Shown here piece after piece: positions 1-13,136 of a stretch of 64,000 bases of DNA (its first letter is position 1; each line of letters opens with the position of its first letter). The DNA comes from Megamerina dolium (Eukaryota > Arthropoda > Insecta > Diptera > Megamerinidae): the NCBI GenBank assembly GCA_963854835.1, contig OY978529.1, forward strand, positions 11,926,775-11,990,774, given 5' to 3'. A model generated the notes under the pieces. It had not been told where the DNA came from, searched no databases, and saw only the letters and a list, made by a program, of their open reading frames with translations. The position numbers and the translations under genes were made by a program.

Positions 1-132
1 GGAACCGGCTAAAATAAGTAGGTCCCTTCTAATACTGTCCAAATTTAAGACGCACAACAGTAATGGAAGAGAAGCTCGGCCAATGAGCCCTTTGGGGCTT
101 TAAGTACCACATATTTTTTTTTTATTTTTTAC
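1..132 (+). repeat. SINE, T-tailed subfamily, 3' part
   Basis: This is the 3' portion of the tRNA-headed SINE family; the head lies left of the window. The body block (AAGTAGGTCCCTTCTAATAC and following) is nearly identical to copies at 24920-25275 and 39113-39310. It ends with the module CCAATGAGCCCTTTGGGGC, then CACATA and a T-rich tail, instead of the (TAACC)n end seen at 38391-38735. Confidence 0.75.
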
Positions 133-244
133 ATTGTGTATTAACATGAAGTTCAGACAAATATGGAGTTTATGACAACGTCTGGTCATTGGTTCTAGTT
201 CTTGGTTCTTTCCAATACTATTCAAATTTAGTTAGCACATCAAT

Positions 245-1480
245 ACTACAGGGTCCGGCACTCGAAGTGTAACCAATTAAAAAAGTCCATAAATTCAGTT
301 TGGAAAATTACTTTTACTCAATTCAAAGTACAAAATGTGTAAAAATAATACAAAATTCAGAATCAATTCACTTTTGCTCGATATGACCACCTTTTGCCTT
401 GGCTATGGCCTTGAGACCGTCAAAAAACGAATCGCAAGCTGCCCGAATGTGACTTGCAGGTATTTTGGCCTACTCGTGGACAATCAATTTTTTCAGCGCC
501 TCGAGATTGGTGTATCTTTTAGTTGGTACCTTGCTCTCCCAAATGGCCCAAAGAGAATACTCCATTGGATTCGCGTCTGGTGAATTCAAGAGCCATTGTG
601 TGGACGTTATGAAGTTCGGAACGTTGTTTTTCAGACATTCTTAGTTCACTCGACCTTTGTGGGACGGTGTCGAGTCCGGTTGAAACGTCCATGGTCTGCC
701 ACCGAAATGGTTGTCTGCCCACGGCTTCAAAGCAACCTCTGATTACTTTCCCGATAATATATCGCCTTTACTTTGACGGCAGGCTCGATGAAAACAATTG
801 GAGAGCGTCCATCTGCGGTTACAGCGGCCCAAATCATTATCTGTGGCGGGTGCTGCCTCCTGGTGGTCAATCGATAAATAAAATTCTCGTATGAACGGTT
901 GGTCAAAATTTTCTCGTCAGAAAACACAATGTTCGGAAATTGACCGCTTTCGTCCAAGCGAAGCAACTCCTTCGCTCTCTCAAGTCTAACTTGTTGCTGT
1001 TTCGGTGTGATATCATGCGCCTTTTTGATCTTTTAAAGCTTGACCTTCAGATCATTTTTCAGTATGCGGCGGATGCTACGGTCGGATATTTTCAGTTCTT
1101 TTGCCATTTGATTGGCACTTCGTCGGGGATTTGGCTCAAGTCACTTCTTCACTTTTTGAAGCATCTCATGTTCAGCTGTTGACCGCGGCTGCGTCAATTT
1201 TCGCATACTCTCTCCAACATATCGGCCGGTATCTCACAAATAAATCAATAATTCACGGTCATCGACACTGGCGGATATGCTGTCGGATATGCTGCGATAT
1301 TTTCCTCTGTCCGCGCTCTACGTATGCGTGTTGTTGCTTTAATGCCCAATAATGTAAATTTGGTGCCAAATTTAGTCACAAGATTCCGAATAGCCGCCTC
1401 AGAAGGTCGGAATGAATGAACCGAGCATGAACTTTGATAATAAAATTCAATAATCTGCAAGCGTTGTTCGATTCATGGTT
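245..1480 (-). mobile_element. Degenerate Tc1/mariner transposon
   Basis: Broken transposase reading frames run on the minus strand. Near 1460-1245 there is an N-terminal helix-turn-helix part (RPSEAAIRNLVTKFG, then RRARTEEN). Near 966-727 lies the catalytic core with FSDEK and IMIWAAVTADGRSP. Near 722-519 another frame gives QPDSTPSHKGR and SPDANPMEYSLWAIWESKV, the usual C-terminal DDE signature. Frames are broken by stops and shifts, so it is dead. It ends just before the first visible Pvf exon. The subfamily is not assigned. Confidence 0.75.
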
Positions 1481-1693
1481 AAATTATGGACCAAACTGAA
1501 CATGTTTGATAGTAACATGTTTCACGAAAACAGCTGAGCTGCCAAAAACAGTGTTGCCAAAAAGAAAGTTGCTAAAAAATCACCCTCTAAATAAGTATTC
1601 GATAAAGCAATGATATTATCTAAATTAATTTTAAAATTAGTTAATGAAAATATTTACTACAATATATAAATAGACAGTGATACTTTCTTACAG

Positions 1694-2194
1694 CAAGATT
1701 ATATGGACGACGAACCCTTCAAAAACTCTGCCGAACAATTTCATGAAGAGAGAACTGGAGTTTTAACAGAACAAAAATTCCGAGAGCTAGGTACTATGGA
1801 GGCGGTGCAACAAGCTCGAGACAAGTATTTACAAGAACAAGAGCAATTTCGCCAGAGTAAGTAAGATTTTATAATTTCAATATTTTTTCTGTGACCCTGT
1901 AAAATTATTTAATATCGGTCTTACACTAACTAACGCACTTTTTAAGGCCAAACTAAAAACTCTCTTGCCGAAAATGCTTCAATTAAGTACTGATATTTAA
2001 TACTTATTGTTTTAATTATAATCGTATAGTACATACATTGTATCCTGAAAATGCAAAAACCTAATGATGGAACGGTGTCGATACGATGTCGAAATGTGCA
2101 CCAACCGTGACTGGTAGGTTCTTAAGTACTTGGTTCTTCTTCAGCGTCTTCCAGACGGTTCCGAATAAAAGGCATTCTTGGATGGAGACTATTC

Positions 2195-2237
<43 letters not shown>

Positions 2238-5200
2238 AGTAAGTGCAGCTGCTTCTTTTTGAAGCACCGGCATGCAGCTAGGTACTTTGTTTTGTCCTCG
2301 TTCACCGGAAGGCTCTTGCGATGCGACTCTGAAGAAGATAAAGGGAAGCGCATCCAAATTTTAGCAGAAAAAACAATTAGACTTCACTATTAAGTGATAT
2401 TACCGCATTCGGGTTGTACTTTATTCGGTACTCGCCACCAACGTAAATAGGTCCAAAGATCTTCCGTCCAGTAAGCAGCAATTTGAAAATTGTTTCTCAG
2501 TTTGCATTTCAATAATTTTGATTAGGGTCAGTTGGGATAAATGGAATCATGGACTAATTATAAACGCCGGTTATTTTATGCTTTTAAAATTAACTATAGT
2601 GTTGGCTTTCTGATCTGTAGGTCGTGGGTTCAATCCCCGGCTGACGGATAACAAATTTAATATCGAAAAGATTTTTCTTTCGAATGGTATCCACGTGTCG
2701 GCAAGCAAGAATAAAAGAATAAAAAGAATAAGGATAAGAAATCAGCGGATGAAAAACATCGTTTAAGGACAATATTCATGCAGAGTACTGGTATTATGGA
2801 TTCATGAAGCGACCTCCGACCCTATCATTGAGAAAATCAGAACATCTGCAAAAGTTTCGAAAAGACCTAAGAAGTTTTGAAATCGTTTATGATATTTATG
2901 ATAAGCATGAAAAAGTTTTTGAAGAAAATAATTTAATCGACAAGCCACAATATGTTTTCAATGCTGATGATCGTCATGATCTTAGTAGCATTGGGCGATA
3001 AGGACAAGGCGCTCAGCAGAGTTATAGGAGGATCTGGACGTGTACTGCTGTACAGTATTACTCTGCAGATGCAGATAGAATCTTATCGACAAAACGACAA
3101 GATTGAGGTGATGCTTCTGAAATGTTTTCTCTAATTTCAGGTGTAATCGAGAAGATTCGCTTTGAGGATATCATTGGATCACTGCCAGATCCGTGTCGTA
3201 CTATGTTGGGAATGCGAATTTGCTATAAATTTTAGAAAACTATAGACATCAACGAAAAGTTTATTTACTTTTCATTTACCTACCGAACTGTGTTTATATG
3301 TTATTTCTATATAATCCTTAAAAAGGTGCTTCATAAAATGTGCTTCTATTTTTTAATTAAGACCCTTTGTTTTTATTTTGAATACTAATTTTGTAATTTT
3401 GCAGGCCATAGTTGAAAAGCTTTTATGGGGTAAATGTGTGTACACCTGAATTTAAAAAATAATTGGGGAAATGTAAACTACGCTGTGGTAAACGTAAACA
3501 CCACTCTTTTGTGTTTCATGGGTTTTAAAGCGCGAGTTACTGATAAGCAGGGCAATACCTGATGTTTTTTAATAACAATTTTCGAAAGTTGAAAGGTGTC
3601 CTAAAGAATTTTTGTTTGTAGTTTTTCAAAATGCTTGTGTAAAGAAAGCAGAAAGTGTTTCCATTTACCCCAACTGACCCTAATTGACATTTTTAGCTTT
3701 TACATTTTCGGTTAACCACTCAGTACTGATTATATTTTTTTTCTTTGAAAAATCCATACGTCACTTTAATAGCATTGGCAATAAATTCAATAAATTATTT
3801 TTTAGGAACGCCAGCTGAAATGGCTCGTGAACATATGAACCGCATGAAAATCGCCACGAAGTGTCATCGCCCTATGCCGCGCATTGTTCAAGTTTCAAAT
3901 GAGACATCGAAACGATATATACCACACTGCACCATACTTCACCGATGCGGTGAGGACACCGGATGTTGTGACACCACCAGGCAGGTGTGTACCGTAAAGA
4001 GTTACGAGGATGTCGAAATCTATTTTTTTGTAAGTTTTCATGTATTTTGTATATCTTATGAAAATAAATTAAAAAACAGTTGAATCAGATATTTGTAAAA
4101 CATCCCATGTTACATGTTACAATAAGTGAACTTTGAGGTTACTTCCTCAAAGTTCACTTATTGATTCTTCCATTGAAAAACATATTAATCGCGTATGGAC
4201 TACACCCAGTGGTGCAGCCATTTAGTGTTCTTCGCCCATTAGCAAATAAGACTTCAGCCACGTAAATTTAATGGAATTGGAATTGAGATCCGATATTAGT
4301 GGGTTAGGGTGAATTTGAAGACTTTGAAGTCTTTGATTGTGTGATTTGGCATGCTTTTCGATTACTTCAGCAACCGTTGGGACTTTCATGTCACGATGGA
4401 TTATTTATTATAGGACATTATTGAGTTTTATCGGTGGGCAGGTGCTACGTTTAAGGGTGAATGTAACCTGGACAGACTTGCTTTCATTTGACTTGATTCG
4501 CCAATCTTTTAAATATTGAGCAATCTTGTCTAACCCTTTTCGGAGCTTAGCCGAAGCTAGTAGTGGAAGAGTATCCATTGCGAGGACAGTAGTGTCGTCT
4601 GCAAAAGTGCCAAGGATGGATCCTTCAGAGGCTGGTAAATCGTATGTGGAAAGCAGGTATAGAATGGGACCCATGACGTTGCCTTGAGGTACACCGGCTG
4701 AATTTTCGAAGAGTTCAGACTGTTTTTCACCTTGCTTGACGAAAAGATATCGACTTTCAAGATAGGACTTGATAAATATGTAAAAGTTTATCGGAAGGGT
4801 ATCCTTTATTTTATAGAGTAAACCGTCATGCCAGACACGGTCGAAAGCTTGAGATATATCGAGAAACGCAGCTGTACAGTATCTCTTTTGTTTGAATGCA
4901 TTGTGAATATAATTTATAAATCTGTGTACATTGAACAAGTACACAAGTTCTATGCTGTTTCCTAAAACCGAATTGCTGGTTAGGAATTAGTTTGCGTTCT
5001 TCTATTAGTGGCATCAATCTTTTGAGGAAAAGGGTTTCCATAAGTTTGGAGGCAACTGGTAGCAAGCTAATGCGGCGATATGACTCCACTTTGTCTGAAC
5101 TTTTTACGGGCTTGAGAATCATTTTTACTTAAGCAACGTTCCACTGGGGGGAACAAAGCCAGATAATAAAATAGCATTGTATATATAGGTTAGGAAAGTG

Positions 5201-8200
5201 ATTCTCTCTTTTGGGAATTATTTTCACTTTTCTCCAGTGGTGAGATCATATCCGGGGGCTTTCTTGGCTATAAGTTTTTTATTGCTTCTTTGACTTCTTC
5301 TTTAAAAAACTTTTTAATTGGTGAGTCCTTGTGGTAGATGTGTTCCAGGGTTTCTCCCACTCGTTGGGCAGTGATAGGCGAGGGTTCGATTTTGTGAGGA
5401 GTGAAAACTATTTTTAGATGTCGAGCAAATGTGCTAGCTTTTTCGAAGTCACTCATTATTTTCTTTTCTGAAAGCAGATTGCGCCAGAATTGGCCTATTT
5501 AAATGTTTAGTTGCTTTTCAAAGTGAGTAGTCAGAGGCAACATTTGCATCCAGGTTGCTGAGATAATATTAAAGTTGTGAATTTTGCTCGTTTTGGAGGA
5601 GCTTCTTAAGATCTTTGTGAGTGAATTTAATATTTTCTTGTCTCCAGGATGTCTGGTCTTTTGCCACATTTTTCTTGCTTGGCGTTTTTCTTTAACAAGA
5701 GAAGATATACTTGTACGGTTAGACTTGTTCAACGGGGGCGTTGACTTTCAAGCAGCTTGTTGGACGCAGTTATTATGCAGGTGCAGTGTTCAATTGCTTC
5801 AATGATATCTTCACTTGATTTAAGCGGGTGCTTCAAGTTAATATTTGAAGATATTGTGAAACGGAAGTAATTCCAATTAGTTTTGTTATTGTGAAGGGAA
5901 CATTGGAAGAGAGAGTCAACAAGAGTATTATTTAATGTGACCATTACGGGAGAATTATCAGAGGATAGTTCATAGCAAGAGGTGCATGCTATTTCGTTAG
6001 TCACGACACCTCCCAAATACTGAACCCCTATAGCCACCGTATTCACCTGTGAATAGCAAAATAAAGTGTCATTTCTGACTCTTCGAAAAACTCGAAACAC
6101 TTTTTACTCAAAAAATTCAGTCTTCTTAGAAATCGTCAAAGGAAACGTTTAAGATATAATCAAATCATCAAATCATCACATCATTGGATCGTCGAATCTA
6201 CTCTCGCAATTCACTTTACTTTTTGTACACAGTAGGTGGTAGTTTTAAATATGTTTTAACTTTCACTTTGTTTCTTCCTAAATATACTATCGATCCTTGT
6301 ACACAGATTGTTAAAATACCGCTGAGATAGGTGTCATGCTATTCCACATATACACACCTTCATAAATATTTGGCCACACCCACGACATACAAATTCATTA
6401 TCAGCGTACAAAATTTGTTACTGACATTCAATTTTGGTTGTTGTTTTATTGTATGTAGTTGCAACGGCGACTGCTTAATGCGTGTGAATAATATGATAGT
6501 ATATAGGGTATTCCGATATTAGCTAATACACAAGTAACCGATCGGATAGGATATACTCGTTCAAACGTAGGACCTAAATTAAATATAGAAATTGTTAAAG
6601 AAGAAAAAAAAAATACTCGTATTAATAAGCGAATATCTAATCAAATGGCTCTCATTAAACAAACATTTTAGTATTAATCAAATATGAAATTATAACGTAA
6701 TAGCGAAATAAAGAAATATATACTCGTATACTACGGATAGTAAGTAAAGCCACAGAGAAAATGAGAGAGCGAATTTCTACTGACAATATTTCAAATTAAC
6801 ATGTTTTGTAGTTCAAATATTTTAATTCGTTCGTTTTTTTTTCTCAATTTTTGGAGTATTATTCTAACGCTCATAAATTCGTTTCCTATAGAAATTTTAC
6901 TGCGAACGCACTGTATACCTAATAAAAGCTGTATATTCTGAAAGTAGAGCTAAAAAAAGATACCAATGTCCGTTTTAGAAGCAAAATGCTATTAATTAAT
7001 ATTATTCATATGTCATTTGTTTTTAATAATATAAAAATGTTCTCCTAAATCAAAAATATAGGTTAGGTTAGGGGGGCGCACTTAGGCCAAAAATTGGTCC
7101 ATTGTGTTACCATGCATCGCTGATGCTTACTATCCTGTCCCCTCTGTTAAGCGGAACCATTGGGATTTCCTAATGAATAGAGCAATGACCCTGGGTGCAA
7201 GCTCAGTGGTATCTGTAAAAAAAGTCACTCCCCAGTAGAGTGTGCCTTCTGCGTGCCAAGGCGGGGCATCTACAGAGGAAGTGGTGAACACTTTCCTCAT
7301 CTTCCTCGTCCTGGCAGCTGCAACAAAAATCGTTGGCCGGTAAACCAAGCCATGCAGCATGCCTACCCACAAGCCAGTGGCTCGTGAGTACGGCGACTAC
7401 ATTACTGATGGTTTTCCTACCCATTGACAACAGTGAACGAGTTCGTCTATTGTCAAGAGTTGGCCAGACATTCCTAGTAGTAGCACAAGAGCTCTCATCT
7501 CGCCATCTTCTGTTGGCTATGCTGAGGTAATGTTGTGTGATAAGAAGCTTGCATGTTGCAAGCGGAATTCCTGCTTGATGAGATGGATAGATCTCTGGCA
7601 ACCTAGTACCCGATCTCGCCAATTCATCTGCCTCACAGTTCCCTGGAATGTCCCTATGCCCCGGTACCCATACAATGTGTACATTTTAGTGCTCCGCTAA
7701 CGCATTTAAAGGCAAGTGCCGATTTGGCGAACATTCCTGCAAGAGATTTAATGGCGGCTTGACTGTCGGTGTAGATATTAGGATCTTTGGAAGATATTAC
7801 ATTACAGCGAAGCCATTTTGCCGCCTCCTTTATAGCCATAATCTCATCTTGAAAAACACTGCAAAAGTCGGATAATCGGAACTTGAGCTTAACGCATAAG
7901 GAATCAGAAAAGATGCCACCTTCTACCCTACCCTCCAATTTGGAGCGATCTGTGTACAATTGTACCGATTGAACTCCAGTTTCGTTGACAATACCTCTAT
8001 TCCATTCTTCCCTTGAGGGTATATGGGCTGAGAATCTATTGTCAAAGCATGGTATGGGAATGGTATAGTCGATGACATTCGGAATTGTAGTGCACTCCCC
8101 AGGATCCTTGAATGCCCGTATCCTGGTTGTGCCCAGCGTGAAGCTATGTTTAGCCTAATTGCTGATGCAAGATCGCTCTGCTTGCCAAATAAATCTACGG

Positions 8201-11200
8201 GGAGTAGATGCAATAGCGAGGAGAGGGCTTTTGACGGGGTGGTTCTTATAGCACCTGTAGTCAACACCGCAGACGTCCTTTGAACCTTGTCTATTAGCCG
8301 TCAGTGTATCTCCTTATTTAAGGATTCACACCAGACTCCGTAAAAAAGAATTGGTCTGACGACCGCAGAGTATAGCCATAATACGATTGTAGGACTCATC
8401 CCCCATCTTTTACCTATGGCTTTCTTACAGGAATAGAGTGTTGCTGTTGCTTTACGAACCCTTTCCTCCGTGTTTGGTTTCCAACTTAGTTTTCTATCTA
8501 AAGTTGTACCCAAGTACTTCGCCTGTTCAGTTAGAACATATAGACATTCCAATGTAAAATTTTAAAATTGTTTGATGTTGAGTTAACTCGAAAACATTAC
8601 TAAACATTAATTAATCAATTCGAGTGACGGTCTTCACGCTGTAAACAAGTTATATTTCAAAATTCAATAATAGTTATTAAAATTGTTAAATATATTGAAC
8701 GATTACACTACCCAACAGCATTTTTTTTTTTTGTACAGGGTTGAAAGTAGCTTTTTTATGATAATATGACTAAGGTGAACTTGTAGCAGACGAAAACTAA
8801 GTCTGCTACAACCTTTCTCATACCTACCTACGAACACTCCATAAAACATTAAAATATTCAACGTACTAACAATAGACAAACCATGACAAATATGTGTATC
8901 ATGAAAAAATTCATTTGATTCTTCTTCTTCTTACTGTCGTCATACAGTAATATCAGTAGATGTATACACACATACACATACTCGTGTAGTCAATCGCTAT
9001 GACGACAGAGAAAGAAGAAACAATCAAATGAATTTTCAGTGAACGTAAAATATAGCATAATAGGAATTTGACACTACTTAATTCCTAAATGCTTTATACA
9101 TGGATATGTACTAAAGGTGTATGACTTGTATGACTTGCCAAAGTAAGGTATGATAAAAAGGGTAATAAAAACCAATCGATGCTTGATCGAGTAAGTTGTA
9201 ACCCGACATACTATTTGAAACGATCTTGCTGTACTTTTTGAATCGGCCCATTCTAGTAGCTTGTTCTTGTAGTTACGTTGCAGTAATTCGCCCGGCGGCT
9301 ATAAGTAGTTCTTACTTTAAGCGAGGCTTTCTGTATTCGATCGCTCGCTTAAAGTAGTCTCCTGCGAGCCATCAGCTATGCCCGGGGTCATTTTGACCAA
9401 CCTCATATACCAGGAGCAACCGTCCGCCACCCCGTTGGTTGTTCCTATACATATATATTGCTATAAAGGTCTCCCTCTTCTAGGTGTGAGGCCAGGGTGC
9501 TGGATACAGGAGACGCCTGTATCAGGCTACTCTACACAACTATCAGACGACTGATTCATTAGGTGCGACCAGGTGGCACTGGTCAATTCTATAAATTCTC
9601 ATTTTATAAGTAAGGTTAGTTAGGGTTAGGTATGCCATTTAGGCATAGAGTAAGGAATTGAATTTGTATTCTGTAAAATTGTAAAAAAAAGAAAGAAAGG
9701 AAAATAAAGAAAACTAAAACAATGTAGTAGTAGTAGTAGTTCCATTAGTACCGAGCCGAACACTCTTCTAGTGTCGGTGAATTGATTGCCAATAATCAAT
9801 AGTGTGAAATTCGGTCCTCCTCCTACAACAAGAGTTTTTACGCTGCCCTCTTGTTGGACCCTGGCTGACTGAGTAACGAACGTTTTGGCGGAAGATTACT
9901 TTTTATGATGCTATGGTTCGCAATTTAACTAAAAAACCATTAAGTCATATACGAGTATATTAAAATATTTATTCCTTTTGAAAATCATATTTTACTTGAA
10001 CAAAATTAGATTTTTTAGACAAAATTTGAAAATTCCAATTAGCAACCAAATTCACTGAATTAGCAGTTTTATATATCTTCATTATCGTGCTAAAATTTCA
10101 ACAAAGGTACCAAAAGCGTCCGGACACGTGAAAGTGAATAAATATTTGCATTTTTGTTATTCAACTAAATGCATTCTATACACAGAGTAGTGGATCAGAA
10201 TATGTATTTATTACAGTTGTGTGATTACATAACGGCAGCAAATACGGTTCCATCCCTAATTTCCGGTACTTTCTACTATAAACAACCGATCTCTTATTAA
10301 ACTCCAACATATCGTAAGTCAGCCATGAACATGATATCTTCAATAGGCAATTTCTAATGGACTTATTCCACTTCAATATAAAAATTGCGATGTGATACTT
10401 TATAACTAAAAATTCTTTGAATTAATTTATATTTCATTGGTGTTCCATTGAATCTATCTGAATTTCTGTTCAAATATGATCTTATCCCCTTTTCAAAAAT
10501 CGCAACTCACATCGTTGTAAGACATCAACTAGAGCTACACACTGCCCCTTAAAGTCATTGTTCTATGACGTCAAATACACTTATTACCATATGTCTGCAA
10601 ACCACAATCAATTCAAGTTCAAGGAGTTAGTAAATATGATTAAGTAAAATATAGTGGCGAGTATATATACGAGTATATATGATGTGTATTATATGTAAAT
10701 AAAAACAAACAAAATATTATACAATAATAAAAAATATATATAGAAGGAGAAGAGGATAATAGTGAGAGTACATTATCGCCGTAAGGCCTTTCATGAGTTC
10801 GAGTAAACATGAGCAGGTTTTATTTTTTTTTTTTTCTTTTTTCGTCTCTATATAAGTATTGTATATGCAAATGATTGCACTACGTGGTGCATGCAAGCCC
10901 AGATGCTCTCTTTTGCATCGCGTACACACTCCACTTATGTAAATATATGTTACTGCTTTTATTTATTTATTTATATATGATATGTAAATTCTTGTAATTT
11001 GTAAATTTTTTCATGCTCTCAAATTCATTCTCCACAACGCCTGCCAATGGCTATGTTTATACATATATAGGGGAAGGTGGGATATTAAAATAAAGCTGTT
11101 CTTGTAATATATACTTAGCTCCACTATAAAGTCTAATTCAATCAACCTTGGCGTAATTTATTCGCACTTTTGGCAATTTATCATCAATCATTTCTATCTT

Positions 11201-13073
11201 TACGTTTTTTTCGCAACCATATTGTATTAGGGCAGTTGTAATGAATAATAATATTTAAACGATATAATGATATATAAATACACACACACACACACACACA
11301 TATATATAAGGTGTAGTAAAAAGAAATCCATTATTTTTCCAATAGATGACTTTAGTAATCTGTATCTGGCGTCGTATAAGTGCAATCGGGTTATAGCCTT
11401 GACAGACGGCAGCCTAATTCCAGATTACCGGCGCACTTAATCCGAATAAAATAATAACCTGACAGACGGCAGTATTGCGGATTAACTAAACGGCTGATTG
11501 CTGTTTTATTAGGTCTGCTCACTTACATTACTATCACTATCATTTTCTGTCATCTGTCACTCTCGATATGAGAAAATCTACAAGAAGTACGTGAACTGAA
11601 AACTATCAGAAACTTGTAAATTGACATTCACCGTTCGTAATTGACAGCTGGATTTATTTGTTCGCCAACGCTTTTCATGTTGAAAACTGTTAACAATTAT
11701 TGAAAGTTTTTTGTTAGCGAACAAACCTAATTTTTTGTAAAATGGATCGAGAAAAATTCACAATAGACAATTTTAAGCGGTGTTGCCAGCGCAAATTGAC
11801 CTAATACTCTTTTATTTTGAGAATTAATTCATAGAGTTTATGCGGATTAGCTGCAGTTAATTCGAATTAACTCGGTAATCCGGAATTAGGCTGCCGTCTG
11901 TCTAGGCTATTACGCTAGATGACGTTAGAAAGCTAGGATTTCGTTCTAAATAAACGTTTCAGGCAGTTTTGTGATTGCTTGACTCAGAATTGTTTGAGCA
12001 CACGATAAATATGGACACCAGTAACGAGAAAATATGCCATATTTTACAGTTTTTCTTCGATAAAGGCGAAAACGAAAGCCAGACGGCTGAAAATGTGAAT
12101 AGTGTTTATGGTCCTGATACTGTAACAGCCAATCACGTGCAATTTTGGTTTCGTAGATTCCGTTCCGGTAATTTGGAAGGCCAATTGTCGAAAATATCGA
12201 TAAAATAATGGAAATCATCGAGTCTGACCGTCATGTAAGCACTGTTTCTATTGCCCAGAGCTAAACATTACACAAAAAATCATTTGGAACCATTTAAATA
12301 AGGCTGGATACAAAAAGAAGCTCGATGTATGGGTGCCACAATAGTTAACGCAAAAAAAACCTCATGGACCGAATTTCCATCTGCGAATCGCAACAAAATC
12401 GATCCATTTCTGAAGCGCATGGCTACTGGTGATGAAAAGTGGATCATTTACGTCAACGTCAAGTGAAAACGGTCATGGTCGAATCGCGGTGAGCCGGCGT
12501 AAACGGTGCCCAAGCCAGGATTGACGCTCAGGAAAGTTTTGCTATATGTTTGGTGGGATTGGCAGGGAATCATCTACTATGAGTTGCTCCCCTACGGCCA
12601 AACTCTTAATTCGGACCTGTACTGTCAACAATTGGACCGTCTGAAGGAAGCAATCACCCAGAAGCGGCCAGCTTTGGCCAATAGGAGAGGAATTGTGTTC
12701 CATCAGGACAACGCCAGGCCACACACATCGATATTGACTCGCCAGAAGCTCCGGGAGCTTGGTTGGGAGATTTTTATTCATCCACATTATAGTCCGGACC
12801 TGGCACCAAGTGATTACTACCTGTTCCTGTCTATGGCGAATGATTTTGCTGGTGAAAAATTCGCCTCAAGAGAAGCTTGTGAAAATGGACTGTCCCAGTT
12901 TTTTGTCAATAGGGACGAGGGTTTCTAAGAGAGTGGCATTATGAAATTATCTTCAAAATGGCAACAAGTTATCGAACAAAACAGTGCACATTCGACCTAA
13001 ATCAGAACATTCTAATTATGATAAAAAAAAAACCTTCAATTTAATGCAAAAATAATGGATTTCTTTTTACTAG

Positions 13074-13136
<63 letters not shown>

